A stretch of 64,000 nt of DNA from Adhaeribacter pallidiroseus (lineage in GTDB: Bacteria; Bacteroidota; Bacteroidia; Cytophagales; Hymenobacteraceae), in assembly GCF_003340495.1 (NCBI RefSeq), contig NZ_QASA01000001.1, forward strand, positions 3,038,001-3,102,000, written 5' to 3'. A program made the position numbers and the translations under genes. Positions 1 through 8,802 of the stretch are shown in pieces; position 1 is the first letter of the stretch, and each line of letters opens with the position of its first letter. The notes below the pieces were generated by a model that made no database searches, was not told where the DNA came from, and saw nothing but the letters and a program-made list of their open reading frames with translations.

Positions 1-275
1 TAAATACATGAAATGCTTTTTATCAGAATGAAAATCAGGTAATACCTGGTTTATAATTTTTTATTACTTTACAAAAGTAAGCTAATTATTTAAGAATTAA
101 TGAACAGCAAGCAAGGTTAGTTCTTTTACTTCTTACGGACCTCGTCTAATAAAATTTAAAATTTTACCGATAGGTTGAGTTCCTGATGCGGCAGGGAATC
201 TTTCATTTTAATTTTTATTTGATATTGCGCTTTCCTTCGAGCCGGTTAAATTTATCCGGTAAAAACTTATTTCTG
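1..275. other. AT-rich intergenic leader before sucD
   Basis: No credible gene lies here. The only local structure I see is a short perfect palindrome at 35-47 (CAGGTA-A-TACCTG). An upstream extension of the sucD reading frame begins at 186, but it lies upstream of and across the predicted promoter and encodes a non-conserved leader, so it is not treated as coding. Confidence 0.5.
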
Positions 276-306
276 TTTGGAGCAGACTTAAAAAAAACTA
301 TTTTTG
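276..306 (+). promoter_or_regulatory. Bacteroidota-type promoter of sucD
   Basis: TTTG at 276-279 is followed after 19 bases by TATTTTTG at 299-306. This matches the known Bacteroidota primary-sigma consensus (-33 TTTG, -7 TAnnTTTG). A transcript would start near 313, about 45 bases before the ATG at 357. This independently favours 357 over the upstream in-frame ATG at 186. Confidence 0.65.
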
Positions 307-356
307 CAGCACCTATTGCAGCACACCCCATACCTTTTAATATTAAACTTACTAAC

Positions 357-1247
357 ATGAGTGTTTTAGTAAATAAAGATTCAAGAGTAATTGTCCAGGG
401 CTTTACCGGCTCCGAAGGTTCGTTTCATGCCCAGCAAATGATTGAATACGGCACGAACGTAGTAGGCGGGGTAACCCCGGGGAAAGGCGGCAGCACCCAC
501 CTGGATCGGCCTGTTTTTAATACGGTGGTTGATGCCGTGCGCGAAACCGGGGCCAACGTAACCATTATTTTTGTACCCCCGGCGTTTGCCGCTGATGCGA
601 TTATGGAAGCCGCCGATGCCGGCATTAGCGTGATTGTTACCATCACCGAAGGTATTCCAACCAAAGACATGATATTTGTGAAGGAGTATATCAGCCATAA
701 ACCTTTAACCTTAATTGGTCCGAATTGCCCCGGCGTAATTACTCCCGGCGAAGCCAAAGTGGGCATTATGCCGGGCTTTGTTTTTGCTCCCGGTCGCATT
801 GGTATAGTGTCTAAATCAGGTACGTTAACGTACGAAGCCGCCGACCAGATTGTAAAAGCGGGTTTAGGTATTTCCACGGCAATTGGCATTGGCGGTGACC
901 CCATTATTGGTACGCCTACCAAAAACGCGGTAGAACTATTAATGAACGACCCCGATACCGACGCCATTGTCATGATTGGCGAAATTGGCGGCAACTACGA
1001 AGCCATGGCCTCGCAGTATATCAAAGAAACCGGTAACAAAAAACCAGTGGTAGGCTTTATCGCGGGTCAAACGGCCCCGAAAGGTCGCCGGATGGGCCAC
1101 GCGGGCGCTATTATTGGCGGAGCAGACGACACAGCCGAAGCGAAAATGCGGATTATGCAGGAGTGCGGCATTCACGTGGTAAAATCGCCGGCCAACATTG
1201 GGGAAACCATGGCCAAAGTTTTAAAAGGCGAAACAATTGAAGCGTAA
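357..1247 (+). CDS. sucD: Succinate--CoA ligase (ADP/GDP-forming) subunit alpha
   Basis: TCA-cycle enzyme subunit that binds CoA and carries the phosphohistidine while succinyl-CoA and succinate interconvert with nucleotide phosphorylation; cytoplasmic, partner of SucB/SucC beta. The 296-residue product starts [21 protein letters not shown], with the CoA-binding Rossmann fold at the N-terminus ([14 protein letters not shown]) and the active-site histidine in [11 protein letters not shown] near residue 245. Length fits the family (about 290). The frame is open back to 186, but the 57 extra residues have no family counterpart and overlap the promoter, so 357 is chosen. No beta-subunit gene is adjacent, a common arrangement in Bacteroidota. 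It stands alone, followed by a palindromic element and a terminator. Confidence 0.96.
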   Translation: MSVLVNKDSRVIVQGFTGSEGSFHAQQMIEYGTNVVGGVTPGKGGSTHLDRPVFNTVVDAVRETGANVTIIFVPPAFAADAIMEAADAGISVIVTITEGIPTKDMIFVKEYISHKPLTLIGPNCPGVITPGEAKVGIMPGFVFAPGRIGIVSKSGTLTYEAADQIVKAGLGISTAIGIGGDPIIGTPTKNAVELLMNDPDTDAIVMIGEIGGNYEAMASQYIKETGNKKPVVGFIAGQTAPKGRRMGHAGAIIGGADDTAEAKMRIMQECGIHVVKSPANIGETMAKVLKGETIEA

Positions 1248-1258
1248 ATCAGATAATT

Positions 1259-1461
1259 AACGTGCGTTCGAGAAAAGCCCTTAACAACATAAAAACATCC
1301 CTGAATTAGCCAAAAAGATAAAACGACTGTGTTTCCCGTCTATTAGAGTCATTCTGGAAGAATCTAACCCGTAAGTAACCGGTTAGATTCTTCCAGAATG
1401 ACTCTAATACAGAAGATTAGCTAATATTTCAGGTAGGGTTTGCTTATCTCAAACGCACGTT
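1259..1461. repeat. Palindromic (MITE-like) element with nested inverted repeats
   Basis: A perfect 28-bp inverted repeat (1342-1369 against 1381-1408, 11-nt loop) lies inside an outer inverted repeat (1259-1273 against 1447-1461, one mismatch in 15). The arms between outer and inner repeats also show degenerate complementarity (for example CCTGAATTAGC against CCTGAAATATTAGC on the opposite strand). The whole 203-bp segment could fold as one long imperfect hairpin. It has no coding capacity. Either a non-autonomous mobile element or a decayed long hairpin is possible. Confidence 0.6.
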
Positions 1462-1464
1462 ATT

Positions 1465-1492
1465 TAGTATCTAGATTTTAGACGCTAGACTT
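1465..1492 (+). repeat. Heptamer array, TAGANNN family (4 units)
   Basis: Four consecutive 7-mers TAGTATC, TAGATTT, TAGACGC, TAGACTT fill exactly 28 bp. The same period and motif occur at 10553-10580 and, inverted, at 10669-10696. It sits just outside the palindromic element and before a terminator. Confidence 0.55.
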
Positions 1493-1500
1493 ACTTTTTT

Positions 1501-1532
1501 AAAAAAGAGATGCTTTAGGGCATCTCTTTTTT
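1501..1532 (+). terminator. Intrinsic terminator downstream of sucD
   Basis: A perfect stem 1501-1513 pairs with 1520-1532 (AAAAAAGAGATGC / GCATCTCTTTTTT) around a 6-nt loop and ends in a T run, the classic Rho-independent shape on the plus strand. Confidence 0.75.
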
Positions 1533-1644
1533 TGTGTTTTGCTCCGCTAAGAAAATTTTTCGGAAAAGTTTTCTTAAACCTTAAAGGGTATTTGCAGGTT
1601 TAAAACGTACGTAAGAAAGAACAACTAAGTAATTCTATAAAACT

Positions 1645-2121
1645 ATGCAAGACTTAACCGTAACCGGCCTGGAGAAAAAGAGCAATCAGGAACTGGCTAC
1701 CAAGCTAAACGAACTCCTGGCCAACTATCATATTTATTACCAAAATGTACGTGGCTTTCACTGGAACATTAAAGGCAGTAATTTTTTTCAGTTGCACGCC
1801 AAGTTTGAGGAATTGTATACCAATGCCCTCACCCGCATTGATGAAATAGCCGAACGCATCTTAACTCTGGGTTATACACCCTTACACAGCTTTTCAGAAT
1901 TTATCGGTAATTCCTCCATTAAAGAAACGCATAATCTGACTTCCGACCGCGAAACCGTAGGAACTACTATTGAAAATATTACTTTATTAATTAAACTGGA
2001 GCGGGAAATTCTAAAATTGGCGGACGAAAGTGGTGATGAAGGTACCGAGGATCTTTTAAGCACGGACCTGAACGAAAACGAAAAAACCCTATGGATGCTC
2101 AATGCTTTTCTGAACGGGTAA
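1645..2121 (+). CDS. dps: Dps-family DNA-binding/ferritin-like protein
   Basis: Mini-ferritin of starved cells: a dodecameric shell that oxidises Fe(II) with peroxide, stores iron and shields DNA; cytoplasmic. The 158-residue product has the usual size. The diagnostic ferroxidase region is visible: YYQNVRGFHWNIKGSNFFQLH followed by FEELY and RIDEIAERI, supplying the His, Asp and Glu ligands shared across the dimer interface. The start at 1645 gives the normal short helical N-terminus. It is monocistronic, with terminators on both sides (1501-1532 and 2132-2187). An OxyR/PerR-type operator is not evident by eye. Confidence 0.93.
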   Translation: MQDLTVTGLEKKSNQELATKLNELLANYHIYYQNVRGFHWNIKGSNFFQLHAKFEELYTNALTRIDEIAERILTLGYTPLHSFSEFIGNSSIKETHNLTSDRETVGTTIENITLLIKLEREILKLADESGDEGTEDLLSTDLNENEKTLWMLNAFLNG

Positions 2122-2131
2122 GAACTTGAAA

Positions 2132-2187
2132 AATTTAAAAAAAGCAAAAGCAGGAAGGAATCTTCCCGCTTTTGCTTTTTTTAAATT
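2132..2187. terminator. Terminator downstream of dps
   Basis: A-rich left arm AAAAAAAGCAAAAGC pairs with GCTTTTGCTTTTTTT, capped by a second stem GGAAG/CTTCC with a GAAT loop. The A/T-run symmetry would let it act on either strand. Confidence 0.75.
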
Positions 2188-2329
2188 TTGCTTGTGATAC
2201 TTCGCTGTGTTTAGCAGTAGTGGTGGCAGTCTCTACCCATAATCTCTTCTAAGGATAAAATGTTTTTAGATCATTATCTGCCAGCATTCACTTTTAAATC
2301 TTGTATCTGGGTTACTCCTATCTGTTCAC

Positions 2330-3907
2330 TTATTTCACTACCACTTTCTTGCTAAAAAAATGGCCGTTGCCCGTTACGGATAGAAGAAATACGCCGGGCG
2401 GGAAGTGCTGCGTTTTAGTTAATTGCAGGGTTTGCCCGGCTTTTCCGGTAATTACTTTGCCCATGTAATAACGCTGCCCAACTAAATCGGTTAATACCAC
2501 CAGATATTCCTGATTATTGGTGCCCGAAATAGAAATATTTAAAATTTCTTCGGTTGGGTTAGGGTATACTTGCACAGCAAATACCGTTTTCTCGGCTACA
2601 TTTACTGCTACTACTTCGGAATAAGTACTTTTCTGGTTAGCCTTGGTTTGCTTTAGACGGTAGTACGATAAACCACCGTGCGGTTTTTTATCCTGCACTT
2701 TATACAAATTTGCCGGTTGAATATTGCCTGAACCTTTCACAGCAGCTACTGATTCGTAATGCACCAGATCGCGGGTTCTTTCAATGGCAAAAATAGAACC
2801 TGCTGTTTCGGCCGCAGTTTGCCAGTGCAAGTCTACCCACGATTGATTTACTGCCGCGGAAAAATGAACAAGTTCTGCGGGCAAAGGCGAGTTATTACCA
2901 GATAAAGTCCAGGGCGAAAAGTTGGTAACGCCCGGCACCATAGCGGTATTTGCCGTATTGCTTTGCCCGGGTAAAGGAATGTCCCAAAGCTGCCGGGCAC
3001 TGTTCCAGCGTTGCGCCCGTAGTAAAGTTACGGCACCTACTTCGGCCGTTGTAGCGGTAAAAGTAAGCGTAGCGGTGCCGCTAATTCCGTCTTTATCAAT
3101 TTGCCAGAACCGGTCTACGGTATTGGCACTATTATCTTTACCATCCCAGCCATTTACATTGGTAACGGCGTTAGGCGTAACGGGATAAGGTTGATTAGCG
3201 GCATTGCTCGGGTAGGTGGCCACCGTTACATTGCCGATGGTACCGGCCGTTAAATTAAATGTAAAAGGAATATAACTACCCGCAACGGTACCAAATGGAA
3301 AAATATGCGCTCCGGTAGTACTGCCCATATTCCAGATTACTTTGCCCGAATTATTGGTTTGCTCACTCACCACATAACCTGCCGTACGGCTCACCGCTGC
3401 CGGATTATTGTTGGTTATAGTTAAAGAGCGCCCGTTTAACAATAAAGGTCCTTGCGTTAACGAAAGCGCATTAGTAACGGTGTTCTGTTGCAACGTAAGC
3501 CCTGCGGCGTTATTTACAATAAAGCGCTCAAATACCGTAAGAGCCGACCCTGCAACGGCTTGCCCGGTAGTACCGGTAAAAACCACATCGCCTATGCCGT
3601 TTGGGTTAATAAATACATTATTACCCGCGTTATTCGTTAAAGTACCCGCCAAGGTAATAGCACCGTTATTATCGATGCTACCATTTGTGCCCGCTGCTGT
3701 GGTATTGGTGAGATTGGCATTGTTGCCCGCAATAGTGAGATAAGCGCCTGTACCTACTACTATTTTACCGCCGTTGTTTGCTATACCTTGTGCTACACTC
3801 ATGAAAGGCATTATACAAAGCAAACCCAGTATTAAAACCTGTCCAGAAGAGTTTAACATAAACCGCATATCCTTTTTCCGCATAATTTTAAATTTTAAGG
3901 CCCCCAT
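2330..3907 (-). CDS. Secreted T9SS type A sorting-domain protein
   Basis: A 525-residue predicted exported protein. A basic N-terminus and hydrophobic core ending around ...MSVAQ/G (about residue 40) form a signal peptide. A Ser/Thr/Asn-rich, beta-rich passenger (repeated NNGAITLAGTLTNN-like stretches) runs to about residue 345, then LPAELVHFSA begins the spacer commonly preceding Bacteroidota sorting domains. The C-terminus (YPNPTEEILNISI ... GVFLLSVTGNG ... KKVVVK) is a type A T9SS signal. The start codon at 3907 shares its A with the TAA of the upstream gene (TAATG), so translation may be coupled. An alternative in-frame ATG at 3883 (MRKKDMRF) would give a more conventional signal peptide. 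Ligand or enzymatic function is unknown. Confidence 0.85.
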   Translation of the reverse strand: MGALKFKIMRKKDMRFMLNSSGQVLILGLLCIMPFMSVAQGIANNGGKIVVGTGAYLTIAGNNANLTNTTAAGTNGSIDNNGAITLAGTLTNNAGNNVFINPNGIGDVVFTGTTGQAVAGSALTVFERFIVNNAAGLTLQQNTVTNALSLTQGPLLLNGRSLTITNNNPAAVSRTAGYVVSEQTNNSGKVIWNMGSTTGAHIFPFGTVAGSYIPFTFNLTAGTIGNVTVATYPSNAANQPYPVTPNAVTNVNGWDGKDNSANTVDRFWQIDKDGISGTATLTFTATTAEVGAVTLLRAQRWNSARQLWDIPLPGQSNTANTAMVPGVTNFSPWTLSGNNSPLPAELVHFSAAVNQSWVDLHWQTAAETAGSIFAIERTRDLVHYESVAAVKGSGNIQPANLYKVQDKKPHGGLSYYRLKQTKANQKSTYSEVVAVNVAEKTVFAVQVYPNPTEEILNISISGTNNQEYLVVLTDLVGQRYYMGKVITGKAGQTLQLTKTQHFPPGVFLLSVTGNGHFFSKKVVVK

Positions 3908-6336
3908 TAACTACCAATTCTTCTCCAGTTAGTACCATCCGAAATGATTTCAATGGCGTTACCAGCGGCTACAGAGTTAGTAGAGGTGTTGACAGCTGTT
4001 ATAACGTTTGCGGATAAGGTAACAGTGGTACTTCCATGATTTACAACCCGGTAGATTCTGCCGCGGCAGGTATTAGCCGCCGGTAAAGTAAAAGTAGCGC
4101 CAAACATAATGCCCGTGTGAATTACTACATGGTCAGCTGCGGTAAGCGTATAGTTACCCGTTTCTGTAGTAACGGCCATACTTAAAGATCCATCAACAGA
4201 TAATGTAGAATTAGGAGTGGTGGTTTCAATACCTACATTACCGGCAGGAGTAATAATCATGCGGGTATTTAAACCAGCAGGTTGCGACTCGGCGTTGGCT
4301 AGCGTACTATTCGCATCGGAGTTAAAGTTCTGAAAGCGAATTTCTTCCGCTACCATCCGGATCCGATCGGGCCCAAAAGCATTAGCCGGATCATTTCCTA
4401 CGTAAAAAAGCATTTCTTGCTGCTCCGTAGCTCCTCCGGGCCTGACTTCAATAACAGCATCCGGATCGGCACCAGTATTGGCAAATACCAATCTTCGGGG
4501 TGTAGTAGCAGCTGCGGCGTTAATTTTTAAATTTCCATTTATTTCTAATTTTTCGGTAGGCGTGGCCGTGTTGATACCCACATTACCAGTAGACAAAATA
4601 CGCATCTTTTCGGTATTGCTGGTGATGAAAGGTAAATCAAAAGCCGTAGTGGTTCCTAAGGTGTTTAGGGCAGCTACACTGTTGCCCCCAAGCGCCCACC
4701 CCGAAAAAGCACCTGCTGCTACCCAAACCGGCGACGCATTAACACCAGCTGATTGCAAAACTTGCCCGGCCGTACCGGCATTCCCATTCGGCATAAAAGC
4801 GCCGGTTAATCTAAAATTACCAGCTACATCTAACTTTTGCGATGGAGCGGTTACGCCAAGTCCTAAATTTCTGGCCGCGGTTAACCGCATGGCTTCATTA
4901 ACCGCGGCAGTTCCTCCGGTTGTAAAAATCATATCCCGGGTAGCGTTACTATTAACAATATGAAAATTATTACCCGCCGACAGCAAATAGCCATCGTTGG
5001 CCCCACCCGTTTCAATTAAATTGTTTGCCGGATCATACACAAAGCCACTTCCATTAATACCTAAATTCACAAAAAAAGTGGTTTCGGTTCCGTTATTGGC
5101 CGTAGCCACTATATCGGAACTAGCCTGGTTGCCAGTTGATAGATTTTGAATGTTAGTTTGAAAATATTTATTGATATTACCCCGGGACACAAAGGCATTC
5201 ACGGAGGTAGTAGTACCGGCGTTTACTAAAAACTTCTCCGGGTTGGTAGCATCAAAAGTAGTAGCACCCACGCCAATGTTCCCAGTTGCCGAAATCCGCA
5301 TTTTTTCAGTATTGTTTGTAATAAGAGGCAAATCAAAATTGGTGGTTGTGCCTAAATTACGAATACCAGAAAGGTTATTACCTCCGAGAGTCCAACTAAG
5401 AGCGCTAGTTGCCACACTCAAATCGGCCCACACGGGAGCAGCATTTGCACCGGCTGATTGCAAAACATAACCGGTGGTACCGGGCTGATCATTCGGCATA
5501 AAGGCCCCGGTTAACTTAAAATTGCCGGCAACATCCAGTTTTTGCGTTGGTGCGATTACTCCCAGCCCCAAGTTGCCTGCATTATTTACCACGTTGATGG
5601 CTGTGCCAGCCGAATTTAACCACTCGGTGAGATTGGCCGTTTGACTAGCCGAAGCGCCCTGAATAGAAAGTGGGATACTAGCAATCCGGGAGCTACTAAT
5701 TACAACCGATCGATTAGGATAAGTGGTGCTCGGTATAAAACCAGGAAAGCCACCCGCCTGGCGGTCACCGTAAATAACAGTAGCATGAAAAGATCCCATT
5801 TGCAAGCTGCGGCTACCCCCACCCTGCCAGAAAAAATCGCCACCATCGCTGCCAATCCGGAAATCACCCGAACCGGAGGTATTTGTAAAAAGTAACTGCG
5901 AAACCGCCCCGGTTACGGTGGGCCGGCGAATTTCTAATGTACTGTTAACTACAAACTGATTACCCGGATTCGTAACCCCAACGCCTACAAACCCCGATGC
6001 ATAATAGATGTCAGTGGTATTGGGCACCAAGCTCCAGCGGCTGCCGCTACCCGAGGCAATGGGAGTCCAGGTGGTGCCGGTATAATAATAAAAGCCCGGA
6101 GTGGTACCATTGGTTTGGTAAACGAGTAAACCTAAGGCTGGAGTCGCAATCGCCGTTCGTTGCGCTTCCGTTACCCGGGGTACTAACAGGCCTTTAGAAG
6201 TAGAGTACACATCCAACACCGCCGATGCATCCGGCGTACGGGCTTCATCGCTCACCCCGGTGTTTTGGGCCAATAACAATTTACTACTCAGGAGGAATAC
6301 TAAAACAATTCCAAATTTTACTTTTGAAAAATTCAT
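3907..6336 (-). CDS. Secreted repeat-containing surface protein, tail-fibre-like
   Basis: An 809-residue exported protein with a signal peptide ending near LLAQ/NTG (residue 23). It has the composition of Bacteroidota cell-surface proteins related to tail-fibre/S74-chaperoned proteins: ASAVLDVYSTSKGLLVPRVT near the N-terminus and repeated N(L/V)GLGV..PSQKLDVAGNF units. A block of about 100 residues is duplicated: residues 255-358 (DNA 5574-5263) and 490-591 (DNA 4869-4564) share KLDVAGNF(K/R)LTGAFMPN, VLQSAG.NA.PVW and NTEKMRI. I see no T9SS sorting domain and no S74 peptidase at the C-terminus (ends ISDGTNWRRIGS), so its anchoring is unclear. The downstream T9SS gene overlaps its stop codon by one base, suggesting co-expression and possibly a shared structure. 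Confidence 0.85.
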   Translation of the reverse strand: MNFSKVKFGIVLVFLLSSKLLLAQNTGVSDEARTPDASAVLDVYSTSKGLLVPRVTEAQRTAIATPALGLLVYQTNGTTPGFYYYTGTTWTPIASGSGSRWSLVPNTTDIYYASGFVGVGVTNPGNQFVVNSTLEIRRPTVTGAVSQLLFTNTSGSGDFRIGSDGGDFFWQGGGSRSLQMGSFHATVIYGDRQAGGFPGFIPSTTYPNRSVVISSSRIASIPLSIQGASASQTANLTEWLNSAGTAINVVNNAGNLGLGVIAPTQKLDVAGNFKLTGAFMPNDQPGTTGYVLQSAGANAAPVWADLSVATSALSWTLGGNNLSGIRNLGTTTNFDLPLITNNTEKMRISATGNIGVGATTFDATNPEKFLVNAGTTTSVNAFVSRGNINKYFQTNIQNLSTGNQASSDIVATANNGTETTFFVNLGINGSGFVYDPANNLIETGGANDGYLLSAGNNFHIVNSNATRDMIFTTGGTAAVNEAMRLTAARNLGLGVTAPSQKLDVAGNFRLTGAFMPNGNAGTAGQVLQSAGVNASPVWVAAGAFSGWALGGNSVAALNTLGTTTAFDLPFITSNTEKMRILSTGNVGINTATPTEKLEINGNLKINAAAATTPRRLVFANTGADPDAVIEVRPGGATEQQEMLFYVGNDPANAFGPDRIRMVAEEIRFQNFNSDANSTLANAESQPAGLNTRMIITPAGNVGIETTTPNSTLSVDGSLSMAVTTETGNYTLTAADHVVIHTGIMFGATFTLPAANTCRGRIYRVVNHGSTTVTLSANVITAVNTSTNSVAAGNAIEIISDGTNWRRIGS

Positions 6337-7056
6337 AACAACCAGGTTTTAAAGTATATAAGTATGTAGAGCGGTTTGCCTTGCTATTACAATTAAGAAT
6401 GACAAGGCGGGAGCAGAAGAAACAAAAAACAGCTTGTAGCAGCATAGAACTAAAATAGTCAATTAATTAGAAAAATGTTAGCCTTAGCACTAGAAATGAA
6501 AAACAAATAAAATGAATTTACAACTCTAATTCTGGTTTACCAAGAATTTCTAAATTCTTTGTTGTGCCATTTCTTTTCTATTTGGTATGGTACAATCATT
6601 AACCAGGGCCAGATCTAAAATTAGAAGAGTTTGTTCAAAAGCCCAGATGATACCGGCCTCCTGCTGGGTTAAAACTTAAATCAAACAAACGGGTTGGTAA
6701 ATGAAAGAGCAGGAGAAATTTTAAATTTAGAAAGAATTGCTTCCAATAAAATTACAGGGTTTTTTAACAACCAGGTGAGTTCCCTTTAAAAATTTGCCTT
6801 CGTATACGTTTTAGCTTTCTACTACCTGCTGCTTGTTAATAATAAGACATAAACCGCTTTAAAATTAATTTTTAAATTTTACCTGGGTTGCTGCTTTATT
6901 TTCCGCTATCCCGATCGTTTTCGGTTAGTTTTAAATCTTATTCCGAATTAGTAGTTATTAAGTTCAACTTATAAATAAATTAAAAGTAAGACAATAGTAG
7001 CTTTGCCTTGTAAATGCCTGTTACTTGTTGTTAAACCTTATTTATTTAAAACTATT
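6337..7056. other. 720-bp divergent intergenic region
   Basis: AT-rich spacer between the minus-strand surface-protein pair and the plus-strand kelch gene. No ORF with recognisable content and no RNA gene seen. It contains a plausible -7 element for the kelch gene at 6998-7005 and TTTAAA-centred A/T tracts (for example near 6870). Confidence 0.5.
6998..7005 (+). promoter_or_regulatory. Candidate -7 element of the kelch/malectin gene
   Basis: TAGCTTTG matches TAnnTTTG and lies about 50 bases before the ATG at 7057. No good TTTG is present at the expected -33 distance, so this is a half match. It overlaps the beginning of the longest possible reading frame (7003), which supports starting translation at 7057. 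Confidence 0.4.
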
Positions 7057-8802
7057 ATGTCACATTTTTACCTGGTTAAAAACCAGAAGCTGGTTCGTAA
7101 CTTGCCATTTTTTTACCGCTTTCTTTTTTTATTGCTGTTACTGCTGCAGGCGCCGTATTCTTTCGCCCAATGGACCCGGCAGCAAAATGCGTATAAACCA
7201 CGCGCCGAAATGGTGAATGTATTGTACCAAGATAAAATGTATTCTTTTGGGGGAATTGGTACCTGGCCTTTGGTAGAACCTGTGCCGGAGGTGTACGATC
7301 CAGTTCAAAATAAATGGCAATTATTGGCACCGATGCCCACCGGAAAAACCGTTACGCACCAGGGCATTGTGGTTGTGGATGATAAAATCTGGCACATTGG
7401 CGGCCGTTTAGATAGCACCTTGGGGCCCCTCACCAGCGAAGTCTGGATTTATAATGTAACTCAGAATAACTGGACAAAAGGCCCCGAGCTAAAGCATCCG
7501 GTAACCGGCAAACCAATTCCGTGGGGAGGTGGCGGCGCAGCCCTCATCGGGCGCACCATTCACGTTGTAGGTGGTTTTATTTATACTACCTGCAAAAGCG
7601 ACCAAGATCAGTATCATCTAACGCTGGACGTAGATAAATGGCTGGCTAACCCGCAGCGTACCACCTGGGAAAGCAAGTTGGCCCCAATGCCTATCAAACG
7701 GAATCATTTTAGTACCATTGTATTTAATGGCAGGATGTACGTGCTCGGCGGGCAGTTCGGGCACGATTGCGGGGGCGGTCAGGACCAGAAATATTCGCAC
7801 GTATACAATCCGCTTACGGATAAATGGACCCAATTAGCCGATTTACCGACGGTTCGGTCGCATTGTGAAGCGAGTACTTTTGCAGCCGACGGAAAAATTT
7901 ACCTGGTTTCTGGTGATGGAGGTCCTAAAAACTTTACCCGTTTTAACCCGGAGGCGAATAATGGCCGGGGTTCCTGGACCGATCTGCCGTCCTTTACTTT
8001 ACCGCGGGCGTTTACGGCCGTATCGGCCAAAGTAATAGGTAAACAATTAATTTTGGCGGGCGGCCGGCCTTATAATAAGCACCTTCCGCTTATCGAAACG
8101 TATAGTGCGCCATTTGGCCGGCATAATGCTTTAAAATTAGGCTTTCTGGAAAATTGCTTTACCCGGCAGGTAGAAAGTAAGGAGGAAATAAAAGTCAAGA
8201 ATCTACTGTTTACCCTGGAAGGCGAAAAACAATACCGCTTATCATCGAGCGCCTCGTGGCTTAAAATTACGAAAAACGCCGCTGGAACCGCTTTGCCCTC
8301 GGGTACTTACGTAGAAGCAACCATCGCGGCGGCCGGTTTAGCTCCCGGCTCGTATCAGGCTGTTATTACGGCCAAAGGATTTGGCAGCGGCAAGGCCTAT
8401 GCCGACGCGCAGTTTTGCGTAAATTTAAAAATTACCAAAGGATCTTCGCTTTTAGCTGTAACCAAAACCGGCAACGGCTCCGTTACGACATCGCCAAGTA
8501 AAAAAATTTATGACTATGGCGAAAAAGTAAAGCTAACGGCCAAAGCCGCCAACGGTTACACTTTTGTTAATTGGTCCGGTGATGCCTCAGGTAGTCAAAA
8601 CCCTTTAACTATTTTTTTAAAAGGAGATCGTAAAATAACCGCCCATTTCCGGCAAAAAGAGCCGGAATTAACTACCGTCCGGATTAATGCGGGCGGCTAT
8701 ACCCAAACAATAAAAGGAATAATCTGGGGGGCTGCCCTACTGGTAGTAATTGCAAAAACTACGTGGAGAGAGGTTCTGCCGGCAGTCAGAATTCAAATTT
8801 AA
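7057..8802 (+). CDS. Kelch-repeat/InlB-repeat/malectin protein, N-terminal part (frameshifted)
   Basis: Secreted protein with a signal peptide (FLFLLLLLLQAPYSFAQ, cut near residue 38). About six kelch motifs follow (VLYQDKMYSFGGIG, DDKIWHIGGR, GRTIHVVGGF, NGRMYVLGGQFG, DGKIYLVSGDGG, GKQLILAGGRP), predicted to form one beta-propeller. Next come a BACON-like stretch (SSASWLKITKNAAG) and an InlB B-repeat-like unit (GNGSVTTSPSKKIYDYGEKV ... FVNWSGDA). The last recognisable residues are the first strand of a malectin domain (TTVRINAGGYTQTIKGIIWG). The frame is then lost at six G (8726-8731) and the last 25 or so codons are nonsense. One extra G would join it to the next ORF, giving about 928 residues. 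Start 7057 is chosen because the upstream extension overlaps the promoter. Confidence 0.85.
   Translation: MSHFYLVKNQKLVRNLPFFYRFLFLLLLLLQAPYSFAQWTRQQNAYKPRAEMVNVLYQDKMYSFGGIGTWPLVEPVPEVYDPVQNKWQLLAPMPTGKTVTHQGIVVVDDKIWHIGGRLDSTLGPLTSEVWIYNVTQNNWTKGPELKHPVTGKPIPWGGGGAALIGRTIHVVGGFIYTTCKSDQDQYHLTLDVDKWLANPQRTTWESKLAPMPIKRNHFSTIVFNGRMYVLGGQFGHDCGGGQDQKYSHVYNPLTDKWTQLADLPTVRSHCEASTFAADGKIYLVSGDGGPKNFTRFNPEANNGRGSWTDLPSFTLPRAFTAVSAKVIGKQLILAGGRPYNKHLPLIETYSAPFGRHNALKLGFLENCFTRQVESKEEIKVKNLLFTLEGEKQYRLSSSASWLKITKNAAGTALPSGTYVEATIAAAGLAPGSYQAVITAKGFGSGKAYADAQFCVNLKITKGSSLLAVTKTGNGSVTTSPSKKIYDYGEKVKLTAKAANGYTFVNWSGDASGSQNPLTIFLKGDRKITAHFRQKEPELTTVRINAGGYTQTIKGIIWGAALLVVIAKTTWREVLPAVRIQI

Noticed and set aside
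425-994. Long antisense ORF (189 codons) opposite sucD
   Set aside because: Fully overlapped by the well-recognised sucD frame; its product has no recognisable domain and follows the codon periodicity of sucD.
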